From Pseudomonadota bacterium (GTDB taxonomy: Bacteria; Pseudomonadota; Gammaproteobacteria; Enterobacterales; Enterobacteriaceae): DNA of 28,615 nucleotides. The stretch spans positions 1 through 28,615 of the forward strand of contig JAFACP010000195.1 of assembly GCA_023425455.1 (NCBI GenBank), read 5' to 3'. Positions within the stretch are counted from its first letter, which is position 1. Each line of letters starts with the position of its first letter. The notes beneath the pieces were generated by a model. That model was not told the origin of the DNA. It did no database searches and saw only the letters and a program-made list of their open reading frames with translations. This document shows, piece by piece, positions 28,345 through 28,615 of this stretch. The position numbers and the translations under genes are program-made.

Positions 28345-28365
28345 TAAACAGTTTGCTGCCGTTGA

Positions 28366-28615
28366 TTAATGGGCGTTCGATGTAACCTGACGCCCTGCGG
28401 CACGGTCCCAGACAATGGCCAGAACCAGTGCGACAACGGTCGGCATCAGCCAGGCCAGACCTTGATCGGACAGCGGCAGACGCTGTGTCCAGGCCGGCAG
28501 TATTTCGCTGAATGCCGATGCTTTAATCCCGTCAAGGATACCAAAAAGCAGGCTGATGAACATCGCCGGGGCGATAATTCGCGCGGAATTGTTCCACCAC
28601 GGGCGGGTGAAGCTC
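28366..28615 (-). CDS. brnQ: Branched-chain amino acid transport system II carrier protein, C-terminal part (partial)
   Basis: The last 82 residues of BrnQ, the Na+/H+-coupled transporter of leucine, isoleucine and valine in the inner membrane (LIVCS family, about 439 aa in E. coli). The frame is open to the window edge and reads [20 protein letters not shown], then a hydrophobic helix, [20 protein letters not shown], a last helix [11 protein letters not shown] and the tail [12 protein letters not shown], closely matching the E. coli C-terminus. The N-terminal four fifths lie beyond the window. It ends at a strong terminator ahead of proY. Confidence 0.95.
   Translation of the reverse strand, partial: SFTRPWWNNSARIIAPAMFISLLFGILDGIKASAFSEILPAWTQRLPLSDQGLAWLMPTVVALVLAIVWDRAAGRQVTSNAH

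Overview
This window is a stretch of enterobacterial core chromosome. Gene content, gene order and protein sequences match the E. coli K-12 cyo-to-brnQ segment closely. Codon use with many G/C third positions, a peroxiredoxin gene (tsaA) between acpH and malZ, and the absence of yajD and pgpA from their usual slots suggest an Enterobacter/Klebsiella/Salmonella-like relative rather than Escherichia itself. The genus cannot be fixed from sequence reading alone. I see no insertion sequence, prophage, integrase, tRNA, rRNA or CRISPR array.

Layout, left to right. (1) 1-1414, + strand: the 3' end of the cytochrome bo3 operon (cyoC end, cyoD, cyoE), closed by a strong terminator. (2) 1564-5087: yajR (+), yajQ (-), then panE-yajL (+, overlapping). 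(3) 5177-10888: thiI (-) diverges from the xseB-ispA-dxs operon (+), with yajO (+) behind dxs. (4) 10927-14530, - strand: nrdR-ribD-ribH-nusB-thiL, the riboflavin, antitermination and thiamine operon. pgpA, which normally follows thiL, is not there. (5) 14683-16375: yajI lipoprotein and tsx nucleoside channel (+). (6) 16419-17491, - strand: a VOC-fold protein and a WYL regulator where E. coli has yajD, with a perfect palindrome upstream. (7) 17633-23097, - strand: queA-tgt-yajC-secD-secF. (8) 23190-24501, + strand: acpH and tsaA. (9) 24547-28615, - strand: brnQ (cut by the window end), proY, malZ and a probable frameshifted small ORF.

Several genes share metabolites. Dxs, and by family assignment YajO, make 1-deoxyxylulose-5-phosphate, which feeds both isoprenoids (IspA) and thiamine (ThiI supplies thiazole sulfur, ThiL makes the active cofactor). 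RibD and RibH make riboflavin. QueA and Tgt make queuosine in tRNA. YajC, SecD and SecF form the accessory part of the Sec translocase. PanE makes pantoate, the precursor of coenzyme A, and AcpH removes the phosphopantetheine arm from acyl carrier protein.

The genes themselves are mostly ordinary. The points worth a second look are mainly regulatory or structural. The yajO Shine-Dalgarno lies inside a perfect 13-bp stem that only a read-through transcript could form. pgpA is lost, with a REP-like palindrome at the junction. tsaA has an OxyR-like site abutting its -35 box. The VOC/WYL pair carries a palindromic candidate operator. malZ has two exact MalT-box matches. A small ORF after malZ appears frameshifted. 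No clearly new multi-gene system was found.
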